The notes: generated by a model from the letters alone, not told the origin. DNA of 64,000 bases from Flavobacteria bacterium BBFL7 (GCA_000153385.1 CH672374.1:1676544-1740543), one strand, 5' to 3'; shown: positions 45,140 through 54,845, counted from the stretch's first letter. Numbers and translations: made by a program.

Positions 45140-45754
45140 ATGACGTTAAGAACTCGATTCTTTGATTTAACATCTTCATATACAAACGAGAATCAATACA
45201 TAGATATTCTATGGAATGAACTTGAGTCTCACTATACAGAATCTCATAGAACCTATCATAATCTGACTCATCTTGAAGAATTATTTGGATATTTTGACAT
45301 CTATAAAAAAGAACTAGAAAAACCAGACTTAGTGGCGTTTGCTATCTTTTATCATGATATAATTTATGGGGTTTGGAATAAAAAGAACGAAGAAGATAGT
45401 GCAAAAAAAGCATTAAAAGTGCTCCAAAATCTATCCCTTTCTCCTGAAGATTTGGAGGAAATCGAGTCTCATATTCTAGCTACAAAATCTCATACTGCAA
45501 TTTCAAAAGACACAAAATGGATGATAGATTTTGATCTAGCTATCCTAGGAAGTCCAATAGCGCGATACAATCTTTATTCTGAGTTAATAAGAAAAGAATA
45601 TCGCAAAGTACCTACATTTCTTTACAAAAAAGGACGTAAAAAAATGCTCAAACACTTCATAGAGAAACCTTTTATTTATTCAACAAGTATATTTAGAACA
45701 CTGTATGAAAAACAGGCGAAAATGAACCTTCAAGCAGAATTAAATAGCCTATAA
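45140..45754 (+). CDS. HD-superfamily metal-dependent hydrolase
   Basis: A 204-residue protein with the HD pattern: HNLTHLEELF, then FYHDIIYG (the His-Asp pair), then DFDLAILG (final Asp). It resembles stand-alone predicted phosphohydrolases of the COG4339 group. Probable phosphohydrolase; the substrate cannot be inferred. It follows the GNAT gene by 8 bp, so the two are probably co-transcribed. Confidence 0.88.
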   Translation: MTLRTRFFDLTSSYTNENQYIDILWNELESHYTESHRTYHNLTHLEELFGYFDIYKKELEKPDLVAFAIFYHDIIYGVWNKKNEEDSAKKALKVLQNLSLSPEDLEEIESHILATKSHTAISKDTKWMIDFDLAILGSPIARYNLYSELIRKEYRKVPTFLYKKGRKKMLKHFIEKPFIYSTSIFRTLYEKQAKMNLQAELNSL

Positions 45755-45839
45755 ACAACATAACATCTGCTTTTTATATTTAGTAAGTAAAATACAATAA
45801 TTACACTCACGTTAAAAAATCCTTAGCATTTGTGACATT

Positions 45840-45872
45840 TTGTTAGAAACGAGAAGGTACACCTTACCTTTG
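45840..45872 (+). promoter_or_regulatory. Promoter of the thioesterase gene
   Basis: TTG (45840-45842) and TACCTTTG (45865-45872) match the -33/-7 pair with a 22-bp spacer, at the long end of the accepted range. Its position argues for the thioesterase start at 45888 rather than the in-frame TTG at 45840. Confidence 0.55.
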
Positions 45873-45887
45873 CACAAAATCTTTAAA

Positions 45888-46400
45888 ATGGAAGCCAAAA
45901 CGCCTTCACAATCATTTACAACTGTTACAGACATGGTTTTACCTAGTGAGACCAACCCATTGAATAATTTATTCGGTGGTGAGCTACTAGCACGTATGGA
46001 CCGTGCGGCCAGTATTGCTGCGAGAAGACACTCTAGACGTATAGTCGTTACTGCATCTGTAAATCATGTCGCGTTTAATAGAATGGTACCATTAGGAAGC
46101 GTTGTAACCATAGAAGCTAAAGTTACACGAGCTTTTACATCATCTATGGAAGTACACATGAATGTATGGATAGAAGATCGTGAGAGTGGAGAAAAAACTC
46201 AAGCAAACGAGGCTATATATACCTTTGTCGCTGTAGATGAAACAGGTCGTCCAGTACAAATTCCTGCTATATTACCAGAAACTGAAGATGAAAAATCAAA
46301 GTACGACGCAGCACTGCGTCGCAAACAATTAAGTCTTGTCCTTGCTGGTAAAATGAAGGCAAAAGACGCAACAGAATTAAAGGCTCTTTTTGAAGATTAG
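45888..46400 (+). CDS. Acyl-CoA thioesterase, hot-dog fold
   Basis: A 170-residue hot-dog thioesterase of the YciA/BFIT type, hydrolysing acyl-CoA. ETNPLNNLFGGELLARMDRAASIAA contains the conserved Asn/Asp catalytic region of this group (written here in part: NNLFGGELLARMD). RIVVTASVNHVAF follows. The start at 45888 (MEAKTPSQ) is chosen because the longer frame would begin inside the promoter. It converges on the EnvC-like gene with a 1-bp gap. Confidence 0.91.
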   Translation: MEAKTPSQSFTTVTDMVLPSETNPLNNLFGGELLARMDRAASIAARRHSRRIVVTASVNHVAFNRMVPLGSVVTIEAKVTRAFTSSMEVHMNVWIEDRESGEKTQANEAIYTFVAVDETGRPVQIPAILPETEDEKSKYDAALRRKQLSLVLAGKMKAKDATELKALFED

Positions 46401-46401
46401 A

Positions 46402-47607
46402 TTAAAAGCGTAATAACCAACTCGAAGGGTTAACGGTGTGGCTGTCTTCCATAAGCACAAAACGCAATTCTGTTACACCGGAATTATCTGTAAACACCAT
46501 ACCTAGTATATCTTGTGTATTAACTTTATCTCCTTTCTGGACCACAACGCTCTTTAAATTACCATATACAGACGTATAATTACCATGTCTTACATAAACT
46601 GATAAGATACCGTTTGCCGCTTTTTGCACTCTAACCACTTCACCAGTAAAAATTGCTTTTGCAGGTGAATTTGATGGCGCTTGAAAACGCAATCCATTTG
46701 AGGCTATTTTAATACCTGCTAGAACTGGATGTGGTTGATCACCATACTTTCTCGAGATGATAAATTCATCTACTGGATAAGGTAACTTTCCTTTATTAGA
46801 TTTGAAATTATTTGCCAGTACTTTTGCTTCTGGAGATAGATAGAACTTACCTTTTACAGCACCTGTTTTACCTACATTAGATGCCGCAATATCTGCCTCG
46901 ATAAGTTTTTGAATTTGTCTATTAATGATAGCCCTTTCTTTACTGGCTTCTCTTATCTCTTTAGAATATTTCTTCTCGTCTTGCTTTACAACAGCGAGTA
47001 AATTCTCTTGCTCTTGCTTATCTTTTTGTAGAGCAACACGTTGCTGTTTATTCACCTTTAAAACCTCTTGCTTCTGCTTTTTTTCTACCTCTAAATCCTT
47101 ATTGATTTGCTCTAATCGCATGGATTTAGCAGTTATTTCATCGGCTTGCTTTTTACGGTAGTCTGCATATGATTTTAAGTACTGAACTCTTTTGTACGCT
47201 TGTAAAAAATCTTCAGAAGATAGTAGGAACATCAATCTACTTTGCTCATTTTTTGATTTATATGCTTTAACTATCATACGTGCATATTCCTCTTTTTGAA
47301 TTTTTATTTCTTTTTTGAGCTTGTTGTTCTCGTCCGTATTTTTCTTAATACTACGTGTAATTAAATTTGCCTGTTTATTTGTGATGTTAATTAACTCTTG
47401 TGTCCTGGCTATTTTTTTATCAATCGTCTCAACTAGTAATACCATGGTTTTACTTTCCTTTTTAACATTAGAAAGTAATCTAGAGAATTGGTTGATTTCG
47501 GCTTGAATTTTAGCCTTTTTTGCCTCTAACCGCGCTTTTTCCGATTGCGCTTTCGCGAAAGCGAAACTCAAAAACAAAATAGTAAATAACAGACATTTCT
47601 TTCCCAT
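46402..47607 (-). CDS. Murein hydrolase activator EnvC-like protein (M23 domain)
   Basis: A 401-residue periplasmic protein with a signal peptide (ends AFAKAQ), a long coiled coil (residues ~20-250) and a C-terminal LytM/M23 domain. The M23 ligands are incomplete: the expected HxxxD is replaced by PHPVLAGIKI and the HxH by ELRFVL, which makes it, like EnvC, an activator rather than an enzyme. It is last of an envelope operon, directly after the DUF4292 gene. A palindrome copy encodes the end of the signal peptide. Confidence 0.92.
   Translation of the reverse strand: MGKKCLLFTILFLSFAFAKAQSEKARLEAKKAKIQAEINQFSRLLSNVKKESKTMVLLVETIDKKIARTQELINITNKQANLITRSIKKNTDENNKLKKEIKIQKEEYARMIVKAYKSKNEQSRLMFLLSSEDFLQAYKRVQYLKSYADYRKKQADEITAKSMRLEQINKDLEVEKKQKQEVLKVNKQQRVALQKDKQEQENLLAVVKQDEKKYSKEIREASKERAIINRQIQKLIEADIAASNVGKTGAVKGKFYLSPEAKVLANNFKSNKGKLPYPVDEFIISRKYGDQPHPVLAGIKIASNGLRFQAPSNSPAKAIFTGEVVRVQKAANGILSVYVRHGNYTSVYGNLKSVVVQKGDKVNTQDILGMVFTDNSGVTELRFVLMEDSHTVNPSSWLLRF
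47548..47563. repeat. Dispersed palindrome, exact copy in the envC-like signal peptide
   Basis: Perfect CGCTTTCGCGAAAGCG read as AFAKA in SFAFAKAQSEK, exactly at the signal-peptide cleavage region. Confidence 0.95.
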
Positions 47608-48362
47608 TACAGATTCATAGGTTTACTGTTAGACGGAATAGAAAATGGAAATGACAAGTCCTGATTGAACTCAATATTTTTAAATTCTAAAATGACTTGA
47701 GAAAAGCGTTTGCCACGTTTTGCATCTACTTTTACTTCTAATGGTATAATGCGTTTTTCAACCACCTGATAGTCTGGATAAGTGATAACTAAAAAACTAT
47801 CATCTGCAGGCTTTCTAATTGATTGCTCGCTTAATTTAAAGTCAGATGGACGTAATTTAAATAGTTTTTCAATAAGCTGTCCTTGTTTGAATTGGTATTG
47901 ATTATCAACAATAGAGAAATCATGAGGTTGCAAAGATTCTACTGCCTGACCTAGTAATAGATCTTCTAATTGATCGTATTCTAATGGCTCACCTAAGAAA
48001 TCACTTATTAATGAAAAATCACCATCAAAAGATCGTTTACCTAACTTTTCATAAAACTGAACGCGATCTGGTGTAATATAAATTTTGGCAGCTGTAAAGC
48101 CTAGAAATCTCGCACTCATCCAGATTTGTTTCCCTTTTTCAATTCGCAGATCTACAGTAACATTACGGGATTGTTTCTCATCTTTATAACTAACAGATAG
48201 TCTAGACTGCATCGTTTTAAAGTCTGTTTGAGCGGCTGTGTGTGCTTTAACCACACTACCTTTTTTTGCTGTGGCACTGGCATTATTTGCAGCTTTTTGA
48301 ACACTGCCACAACTTACTATCAACACAGCAAGGAAAAGATATAGAATTTGATATATTTTCAT
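47607..48362 (-). CDS. DUF4292 lipoprotein
   Basis: A 251-residue lipoprotein with lipobox IVSC near residue 18, matching the Bacteroidota DUF4292 family by its pattern and place between the TPR gene and the EnvC-like gene. SARFLGFTAAKIYITPDRVQFYEK is the most conserved-looking part (first segment LGFTAAKIYITPDRVQFYE). A LolA/LolB-like fold is likely, suggesting lipoprotein or lipid handling in the envelope. It shares one base with the EnvC-like start and has no gap to the TPR gene. Confidence 0.88.
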   Translation of the reverse strand: MKIYQILYLFLAVLIVSCGSVQKAANNASATAKKGSVVKAHTAAQTDFKTMQSRLSVSYKDEKQSRNVTVDLRIEKGKQIWMSARFLGFTAAKIYITPDRVQFYEKLGKRSFDGDFSLISDFLGEPLEYDQLEDLLLGQAVESLQPHDFSIVDNQYQFKQGQLIEKLFKLRPSDFKLSEQSIRKPADDSFLVITYPDYQVVEKRIIPLEVKVDAKRGKRFSQVILEFKNIEFNQDLSFPFSIPSNSKPMNL

Positions 48363-49742
48363 TTATAATTTTTTAGAAAGCTCTTGGGCTTTGGCTCTCA
48401 TTTTAGATGCACTTGCTGTATCTCCTTTTTTATCATATGAAATAGCAAGTTGCTGATACATATCTTGCTCCAACTTTAATTCGTCAAGCAAATAACTTTG
48501 TCCTAGTTCAATAATTTCAATGGCTTTATCTGGAGCATTTAAATTATTTTGCGCTACACCATTAAGCAAATAAAACAATGGTTGCGCAGGGAATTTTTCT
48601 ATAGCTGTATTAGTAATGGTAAGTGTTTTACCATAATCTTTTAAGTCTATACTTAATAAAGCTATACTTTTAATGATACCTACATTATTACTATCTAATT
48701 CCAATCCTTTTTCATAAAATGCGATGGCTTGTACTGCGTCATTTTTCTTTAGATAGTAATCACCCATTGCGCGATATGCATTAGGATCTTCCACATCATC
48801 AGATAACCAATCGATGGCTTGGGTTACTGCATTCTCTAGGTCTACACGACCATCTGACATACTTATAAAATCTTGCAAAACCTTCATTTTAGTCTCTCGA
48901 TCAATTTTATCAGATGTTAATATTTTTTCTAAACTTGCAACACCGTCATCGATACGGTCGTTTTCAATAAAGATTTTGTACAACGCAAGGTGTGCGGCAT
49001 CACTATTAGGAACATTACGCTCAAAGTCTTGTGCCACCTCAAAAAGGGCCTCTTTATCTCCGTTGCGACCATGCATATAAATCAGATTGATATAGGCTTG
49101 TTCGTTTGTGGGATTTCTTTCAATTTCTGCCTCTAATGACTCTATATTATTTTCATTACGAACCTCTTGTTGCTGTCTATTCACTAAACTGCGTCGCAAG
49201 GCATTCCTGCGAGCATCATTAGCACCTTGTCTAGCATCTATATCGTTAAGGGATTTTAAGGCTTTATCATACTGACCTGTGCGATAATATAATGTAGGTA
49301 AAAACTCTTCATAATTATCATTGATTTTTACTAGTTGTTCCATTACGGGAACTGCTTTATCATATTCTTTTTGCTCGTCATAAATATCAAAAAGCATATC
49401 TAGCATCCATTCATTATCGCCTGATAGCTCTATTCCTTTTTTTACAGATAGTTCTGCTTTTACAAAGTCTTTATTTGCAAGATGGTTTTTTGCTAGTTCA
49501 AACTGTACAGCACCAGATGTAGGTTCTTGTGCTGCACAATTCTCTAATAGTACTATAGCACGATCATGATTGCCTTTTGCTTTTTCTGCAAGAGCATTAA
49601 AAAACGTGTCCTTAAAACTATCTGAAACATCACCTAAATCATCTTGATTTACTTCTATTGCTTCTACTTCTTCTTGAGCATAAGTAGTTGTACTCCATGA
49701 TAGAGCCGCCGCAATCAAGACTATAGATATATGTTTTTTCAT
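48363..49742 (-). CDS. Secreted tetratricopeptide-repeat protein
   Basis: A 459-residue protein with a signal peptide (ends TTYAQ) and about ten TPR motifs over its length, e.g. KDFVKAELSVKKGIELSGDN and NDAVQAIAFYEKGLELDSNN. It acts as a scaffold in the periplasm or at the inner face of the outer membrane. It is in the middle of the envelope operon and abuts the DUF4292 gene. Its partner is unknown. Confidence 0.9.
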   Translation of the reverse strand: MKKHISIVLIAAALSWSTTTYAQEEVEAIEVNQDDLGDVSDSFKDTFFNALAEKAKGNHDRAIVLLENCAAQEPTSGAVQFELAKNHLANKDFVKAELSVKKGIELSGDNEWMLDMLFDIYDEQKEYDKAVPVMEQLVKINDNYEEFLPTLYYRTGQYDKALKSLNDIDARQGANDARRNALRRSLVNRQQQEVRNENNIESLEAEIERNPTNEQAYINLIYMHGRNGDKEALFEVAQDFERNVPNSDAAHLALYKIFIENDRIDDGVASLEKILTSDKIDRETKMKVLQDFISMSDGRVDLENAVTQAIDWLSDDVEDPNAYRAMGDYYLKKNDAVQAIAFYEKGLELDSNNVGIIKSIALLSIDLKDYGKTLTITNTAIEKFPAQPLFYLLNGVAQNNLNAPDKAIEIIELGQSYLLDELKLEQDMYQQLAISYDKKGDTASASKMRAKAQELSKKL

Positions 49743-49761
49743 CCTGTTTTAAGTTCAATAA

Positions 49762-50778
49762 TTATTCCATCACTGTGTAATCACCGATACTTACTTTATC
49801 ATAATTTGCATCATACTTCACATGATTACCAATCATCGCTTCATCTAAAGTAGCATTCTTAATAACAGAATGAGTCTGTATTAGTGAATTTTTAATAGTT
49901 GAGTTTTCTATAACCGTTCCAGCTCCTATAGACACATTAGGTCCTACCGTAGAGTTTTTAATAATAACTGACGGATCTATAACGCATGGCTCAATGATTT
50001 TAGCATCTTCAAGAGTAGGATTAGTGTTAATTTCATCACTTCCGTCCTTTTGCATAAAATCGATGATGCGTGTGTTGGTCTCTACAGTAACCATTTTATT
50101 ACCACAGTCCATCCACTCATCTACGGTTCCTGTTTTAAAAACTTTCCCATTTTGCATCATGCGTTTGATACCATCATTAATCTGGTACTCTCCACCATTA
50201 ATAATGTTATTTTCTAACACAAATTGCAATTCGTTTTTAAGATCTGCAACTTCTTTGAAGTAATAGATTCCTATTACAGCTTGATCAGACACAAAAGTTT
50301 CTGGCTTTTCAACGAGCTCGACAATCTCATCCTTTTCATTAAGCTTCACGACACCATATGCTTCTGGTTGATCAACCTGTTTAGTCCATATCACAGCGTC
50401 TGCTGCAGGATCCAGTTTAAAGTCTGCTCTTATCAACGTGTCTGCATAAGCAACTACTGCAGGTCCTGAAAGTGAGTCTGCTGCGCTCATAATAGCATGT
50501 CCTGTTCCTAGTGGTTCACCTTGACGGTATATACTAGCCTTTGCTCCCAGACTGGTAGCCAACTCTTCTAAACTTTTTACTACATCATCGCCAAAAAATG
50601 CTGGATCACCTAATATAAACGCCACTTCAGTAACTGGCTCTTCAAGTATACGAGCAATATCTGTCACTAATCTGTGAACGATAGGTTTATTTGCTATAGG
50701 GATTAACGGCTTAGGTACTGTTAAGGTATGTGGTCTTAATCTGGAACCACGTCCAGCCATAGGTACAATTATTTTCAT
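49762..50778 (-). CDS. Sugar nucleotidyltransferase with left-handed beta-helix tail
   Basis: A 338-residue nucleotide-sugar pyrophosphorylase. The signature GRGSRLRPHTLTVPKPL is at the start, and VVAYADTLI and VVKLNEKDEIVELVEKP follow. The C-terminal third has hexapeptide repeats (KNSTVGPNVSIGAGTVIENS), a left-handed beta-helix as in GlmU-like or glucose-1-phosphate thymidylyltransferase-like enzymes. It makes an activated sugar for surface polysaccharides; the exact sugar is not determined. Part of the envelope operon. Confidence 0.92.
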   Translation of the reverse strand: MKIIVPMAGRGSRLRPHTLTVPKPLIPIANKPIVHRLVTDIARILEEPVTEVAFILGDPAFFGDDVVKSLEELATSLGAKASIYRQGEPLGTGHAIMSAADSLSGPAVVAYADTLIRADFKLDPAADAVIWTKQVDQPEAYGVVKLNEKDEIVELVEKPETFVSDQAVIGIYYFKEVADLKNELQFVLENNIINGGEYQINDGIKRMMQNGKVFKTGTVDEWMDCGNKMVTVETNTRIIDFMQKDGSDEINTNPTLEDAKIIEPCVIDPSVIIKNSTVGPNVSIGAGTVIENSTIKNSLIQTHSVIKNATLDEAMIGNHVKYDANYDKVSIGDYTVME

Positions 50779-50828
50779 AGTATGTGATACGTTATTAGAC
50801 TGCTATTGCAGTTAATGATATATTTAAT

Positions 50829-51263
50829 TTATTTTACTCCAGTACTTCCAAAACCGCCTGCACCGCGATCTGTACTGCTTAATTCTTCTACTTTTTGCCA
50901 TTGTGCGCGCTCATGCTTTGCAATGACAAGTTGTGCAATACGTTCGCCATTTTCAATAGTAAACGCTTCATTTGATAAATTTACAAGAATCACGCCTATT
51001 TCACCACGATAATCTGCGTCTACGGTTCCAGGTGCATTAAGAACTGTGATTCCTTTTTTGGCAGCGAGACCACTTCTAGGTCTTACTTGCGCTTCATAGC
51101 CTATAGGTAGTTCTATAAATAGACCTGTTTTAATGATGGCACGTTCCATAGGTTCCAGAATCACTGCTGTTTCTAGGTTTGCTCTTAAATCCATTCCCGC
51201 ACTCGCCTCAGTTTCATAATGTGGTAATGCATGTGACGATTTATTGATGATTTTTATGGTCAT
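50829..51263 (-). CDS. dut: dUTP diphosphatase
   Basis: A 144-residue trimeric dUTPase that makes dUMP and keeps uracil out of DNA. Conserved motifs: AGMDLRA (motif 1), [11 protein letters not shown] (motif 2), [17 protein letters not shown] (motif 3), GERIAQLVI (motif 4) and the C-terminal [10 protein letters not shown] (motif 5). Length is normal. It overlaps the flippase stop by 1 bp, so it is translated from the same message. Confidence 0.98.
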   Translation of the reverse strand: MTIKIINKSSHALPHYETEASAGMDLRANLETAVILEPMERAIIKTGLFIELPIGYEAQVRPRSGLAAKKGITVLNAPGTVDADYRGEIGVILVNLSNEAFTIENGERIAQLVIAKHERAQWQKVEELSSTDRGAGGFGSTGVK

Positions 51264-52717
51264 TATTTTTTAATCAAATTTTTAATAAATGTTTTCTCTC
51301 GCATCCATATTAATCCAGCTAGAACAACTGTCATCAGGATTCCCACAAGATAAAGAGTCCAACTACCTATACCCAAAACTTCTCTGAAAAAATAAAAGAA
51401 TGTCAGGGAAAAACTAATCGATACGATTAAATACAATAAGATATTTTTAAGGTCATAAGGTATTGCAAAATGCTTTCTACTAAGAACATAAGACGTTACC
51501 ATCATTAGCCCATAGGCCGCACACGTAGTGATAGCGCTGGCCATATAACCTATCTGTGGGATCAACAAAATATTTAAACCTATGGTTAAAACCGCTCCTA
51601 AAACTGAAATATAAGCTCCATATTTAGTTTTATCAGTTACTTTATACCATACTGATATGGACTGATATATCCCAAAAAATAAATAGGCAATTAATACCAT
51701 AGGTACGATATCCATCGCATCATAATATTTTTCATTGATTAATAATACTTTAATCAGGTCTACTAATACGATGTAAGCAAGCAATGCTATCGAGCCTAAG
51801 ATTACAAACATCTTTGTAATTTGAGCATAGAGCTGTGGTGCCTTTTCATTTTTTGCCTCACTAAAAAAGAAAGGTTCGACTCCTAATTTAAAGGCTGTTG
51901 AAAACAAAGTCATCCCTACAGCAAGTCTATAACATGCCGTATAGATTCCTACTTGATCAGTAGCATTATTAATCAACAACCATTCTAATAATATTTTATC
52001 AAAGGTTTCATTAATAGCAAATGCTAATCCAGCTATTAAAATAGGAAAGCCATAGCGCAGCATTCTTTTCCATAACAAGACATCAAATTTCCACTTACTG
52101 AAGTATGGTTTACAAATCACCAAAAACGTGAGTGCACTTGCCCCAAAAAATGCAATGAAATACAATTCAATCTTATCACTAGGCAACCAATCTCGTAAAC
52201 CTGGAATATCTTGCAGCCATATCAAGAAAAGCGCACTGCAACCTACTGAAATGATTACGTTAATCATTTTAATTACTGCATACTTTACCGCTTTGCCTTG
52301 TGCTCTCATATAAGCAAATGGCACTACTGCTAGAGTATCAAAAGCCAGTACACCTATCACCCATCTCCAGTAATTTGCAGATTTATCAGTCCATGAAGCA
52401 ATGTGGTCTAAACTTAAATAGGACACAACTACAAACAATAACGTCGTACCCAATAAGGTGCCAATGGCCGTCCCTAAAACCTTGGATTTATCTTCAGTCT
52501 CTGTAAAATATCTAAAAAACGCCGTCTCTGTACCATAAGTCAACAAGACATTAAAGATGATGATCCAAGAGAATATGATGGAAACTTCCCCAAAATCTTC
52601 TGGATTAGGTAAATAATTAGTTAATAATGGCGTCAGTAATACGGTTAATAATCGAGGTAGTACAGTCGCGAGACCATAGACAAATGTGTGCTTAAAAAGA
52701 CGATTAATTGCGCTCAA
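51263..52717 (-). CDS. Polysaccharide flippase (Wzx/MATE-like)
   Basis: A 484-residue membrane protein with about 12-14 transmembrane helices of the polysaccharide-exporter family, which flips lipid-linked sugars. The N-terminus [20 protein letters not shown] is typical. The start is placed at TTG 52717 ([12 protein letters not shown]): the frame extends to 52744, but its TTG there is part of the -7 promoter box. First gene of the envelope operon flippase-dut-nucleotidyltransferase-TPR-DUF4292-EnvC-like. Confidence 0.9.
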   Translation of the reverse strand: MSAINRLFKHTFVYGLATVLPRLLTVLLTPLLTNYLPNPEDFGEVSIIFSWIIIFNVLLTYGTETAFFRYFTETEDKSKVLGTAIGTLLGTTLLFVVVSYLSLDHIASWTDKSANYWRWVIGVLAFDTLAVVPFAYMRAQGKAVKYAVIKMINVIISVGCSALFLIWLQDIPGLRDWLPSDKIELYFIAFFGASALTFLVICKPYFSKWKFDVLLWKRMLRYGFPILIAGLAFAINETFDKILLEWLLINNATDQVGIYTACYRLAVGMTLFSTAFKLGVEPFFFSEAKNEKAPQLYAQITKMFVILGSIALLAYIVLVDLIKVLLINEKYYDAMDIVPMVLIAYLFFGIYQSISVWYKVTDKTKYGAYISVLGAVLTIGLNILLIPQIGYMASAITTCAAYGLMMVTSYVLSRKHFAIPYDLKNILLYLIVSISFSLTFFYFFREVLGIGSWTLYLVGILMTVVLAGLIWMREKTFIKNLIKK

Positions 52718-52741
52718 AAAAACCTTGTAATTATTACTGCT

Positions 52742-52749
52742 CAAAGGTA
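52742..52749 (-). promoter_or_regulatory. -7 box of the envelope operon
   Basis: TACCTTTG on the minus strand (52749-52742), about 25 bp before the TTG start at 52717. It rules out the in-frame TTG at 52744 as the real start. No TTG at exactly -33 is clear. Confidence 0.55.
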
Positions 52750-52777
52750 GTTATAATCACAAGGTTCTACAATGCAA

Positions 52778-52793
52778 CGCTTTCGCGAAAGCG
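52778..52793. repeat. Dispersed palindrome, exact intergenic copy
   Basis: Perfect copy extended to ACGC...GCGT, upstream of the flippase operon promoter. Confidence 0.95.
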
Positions 52794-52822
52794 TATTTAA
52801 AATAATTGTTTATTACTACAAT

Positions 52823-53650
52823 TTATTCGTGAACATGACACGCCATATCGTGACTATGGTGATGATTGCAAACGGTTACATGATGTGTAGTGCATTGCAC
52901 CTGACTATAGTCTGTATAACCTCCTGGCCATGTAATGCTGCCGCCAGTGGTACGGGCTAGTGTTATGTAATCTGGTGAAACATGGTCACAAAGAATGACA
53001 TGTACTGGTCGCTTAATTTGATGTACTAGAGAAATATCTCTTATACGTGTCGCATCTGCTATAAGGACAAAGTCATTACCAGACTGATCATGTGCTTGTG
53101 CTGCTATGATGGCCTCAACATCATTTTCAGGTCCATCACCGCCGCCGCCATTATCTACTGCTGTTGCTACTGTTTGTAAAAAATTGTCAATTTCTAAATG
53201 GTCAGGGAAATAAATTCCTCCGGTGCTACCTATGTTTTTAGGTCCAGATTGTCTTATTCTATCATCGCCATCATTAAAAAGCACTATGCTATTCATCAAT
53301 TGTTTGTCTTTATTGACATGGTGCCATCGCACTACCTGACCTACATAACTGTACATGCTGCCTGTCCAGTCTACGACGACATTCATGTTTTGCCACTCTG
53401 GATGAGCATTAAAGGCGTCAAATACGACTGTATTTGTAGAAGTGTTCTGTCCACCTATATGATGTGCCGTGGTCGTTGCAGCACTTCGCACATAGTGTGT
53501 TTTACCTGCTTTATCTTTTACTTCTATCATCTCGTCGCTGGTCTCTGCGTTCATATAGTTTCTGATTTCTCTAGCAATTTCTGCTCCTTGAGCATTTGCA
53601 AGTCCCGAAAATGTCAAAGCGATAATTGTTATTCTCAATAGATTTTTCAT
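52823..53650 (-). CDS. Secreted von Willebrand A-like protein with His-rich tail
   Basis: A 275-residue protein with a signal peptide (ends LANAQ). Residues ~88-230 look like a vWA fold with the metal-ion site VVVDWTGSMYS (DxTGSM, related to DxSxS) and a later FVLIADATRIRDIS. The last ~25 residues are packed with His and Cys (CTTHHVTVCNHHHSHDMACH), which suggests metal binding. Single-gene unit. The function is unknown; a metal-sensing or metal-trafficking envelope protein is one possibility. Confidence 0.8.
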   Translation of the reverse strand: MKNLLRITIIALTFSGLANAQGAEIAREIRNYMNAETSDEMIEVKDKAGKTHYVRSAATTTAHHIGGQNTSTNTVVFDAFNAHPEWQNMNVVVDWTGSMYSYVGQVVRWHHVNKDKQLMNSIVLFNDGDDRIRQSGPKNIGSTGGIYFPDHLEIDNFLQTVATAVDNGGGGDGPENDVEAIIAAQAHDQSGNDFVLIADATRIRDISLVHQIKRPVHVILCDHVSPDYITLARTTGGSITWPGGYTDYSQVQCTTHHVTVCNHHHSHDMACHVHE

Positions 53651-53689
53651 AATTATAAATTTTATGAGTCAAACTTAAGCGCATAAAAA

Positions 53690-53716
53690 AGGCGCTCATA
53701 GCTATAATGAGCGCCT
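53690..53716 (-). terminator. Terminator of the minus-strand gene at 53742-54236
   Basis: On the minus strand AGGCGCTCAT pairs with ATGAGCGCCT (arms 53707-53716 and 53690-53699). The A-run at 53685-53690 gives the U-tract. Confidence 0.85.
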
Positions 53717-53741
53717 ACTATATTTGAATGAGTGAAATGAC

Positions 53742-54236
53742 CTATTGAGGCATAGAAGGCATATCTAATTGCGAGCGTTCTTGAATATCAAGCAGCTTTA
53801 CATAGCTTATGGAATCACTATTTATTTCTTTTAAAGCAATAACGGCTTCATTATCTTTCAACTCAAACGGGAATTTATCAAGAGTAGGCGCTTCATTTTG
53901 TGCCTCTTTTTTAGATTCCAGATCCATGATTAAATCCTGACGATTATTAAAACCTGTGCGGAATCGTGACACCATCATCATGCGATCATCTGACGTGTAG
54001 TTTACTGTTTTATTGACGCTATTGCGAAAGTAGACTGCAACAACCTCTTTACCACTAGTAACCTTTGTAGGGAAATATAAAGTGATACCACTACCAGATC
54101 CAGGTGCTCCACCATTCCATGCTTGTGCATATGCTTGTTGAGAGACCGGAAAGTCTGCAGATGTATAGGTTTCTGAGATTTTTTGGGCTCCACAAGAGCT
54201 AATGGTCAAGGCGAGTAAAATATAGATTGCTTTCAT
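53742..54236 (-). CDS. Small lipoprotein downstream of an ECF sigma factor
   Basis: A 164-residue lipoprotein with lipobox ISSC near residue 15. The mature part is beta-rich and has no recognised motif. It lies 60 bp after the membrane gene of an ECF sigma cluster on the same strand and ends at a strong terminator, so it may be the last gene or a target of that cluster. A degenerate palindrome copy lies inside. Confidence 0.78.
   Translation of the reverse strand: MKAIYILLALTISSCGAQKISETYTSADFPVSQQAYAQAWNGGAPGSGSGITLYFPTKVTSGKEVVAVYFRNSVNKTVNYTSDDRMMMVSRFRTGFNNRQDLIMDLESKKEAQNEAPTLDKFPFELKDNEAVIALKEINSDSISYVKLLDIQERSQLDMPSMPQ
54017..54032. repeat. Strongly degenerate copy of the palindrome
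   Basis: CGCTATTGCGAAAGTA has four mismatches. It shares the TATTGC change with the copy at 718-733, which suggests common decay or a variant motif. Confidence 0.4.
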
Positions 54237-54296
54237 AGGTGTAATTTACGGATTGTTGTTCAAATGTGGTGCCAATAGTAAATTACGTAAATGAAT

Positions 54297-54845
54297 TTAG
54301 TGTTGTAATAGCTTTAAAAAACGTGTTTCTTTGATAATCTGATTTATAATTATAGCTCCTATAATGATTAGAGAAATCACTGCTGAGACAATTAGATAAA
54401 TATAAAATCCGTTAGAAAATTCATTCTTAAAATAGGGAAATAATAAATACAATCCATAGCAGTAAATAGCAAAACATACTGGTGTGAGAATGTAATTGAT
54501 TTTCATACGCCACTTATAATATCTTTTTAGGTATAGCTCATAAGTTTTGGCATCCATTGAAGCAAGTTTTGAAGCCTTTTGAAGTTTTGAATACATCTCG
54601 ATGATGATTCTCACTAGCATAGAAGCAACCATTAAAGTAAGTCCCAAGCTAAAGCTATTAAATGAATTTGGTAAGTAGAGAGTAGCATAAGCGATCAGAA
54701 TTAAAACGGTAATTCCCATAACAATTAAGCCTATATTTTGTTTACGTCGCTGTTGATTTGCCTTAGCTATAATAGAACTAGGTTCTGGAATTGTATGGGA
54801 TGATTTATGTTCATTCCATACTTTATTTAATATATCGTTATCCAT
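54297..54845 (-). CDS. Four-helix membrane protein coupled to ECF sigma factor, candidate anti-sigma
   Basis: A 182-residue protein with a ~38-residue cytoplasmic N-terminus (KVWNEHKSSHTIPEPSSII) and four predicted transmembrane helices in two pairs. Its start overlaps the sigma factor gene by 8 bp, the usual arrangement of a sigma factor and its membrane anti-sigma partner. It has no recognisable anti-sigma fold, so the role is inferred from position. No catalytic motif is seen. Confidence 0.65.
   Translation of the reverse strand: MDNDILNKVWNEHKSSHTIPEPSSIIAKANQQRRKQNIGLIVMGITVLILIAYATLYLPNSFNSFSLGLTLMVASMLVRIIIEMYSKLQKASKLASMDAKTYELYLKRYYKWRMKINYILTPVCFAIYCYGLYLLFPYFKNEFSNGFYIYLIVSAVISLIIIGAIIINQIIKETRFLKLLQH

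Noticed and set aside
52718-52744. Upstream TTG start of the flippase
   Set aside because: That TTG is part of the TACCTTTG promoter box, so it cannot be translated from this promoter.
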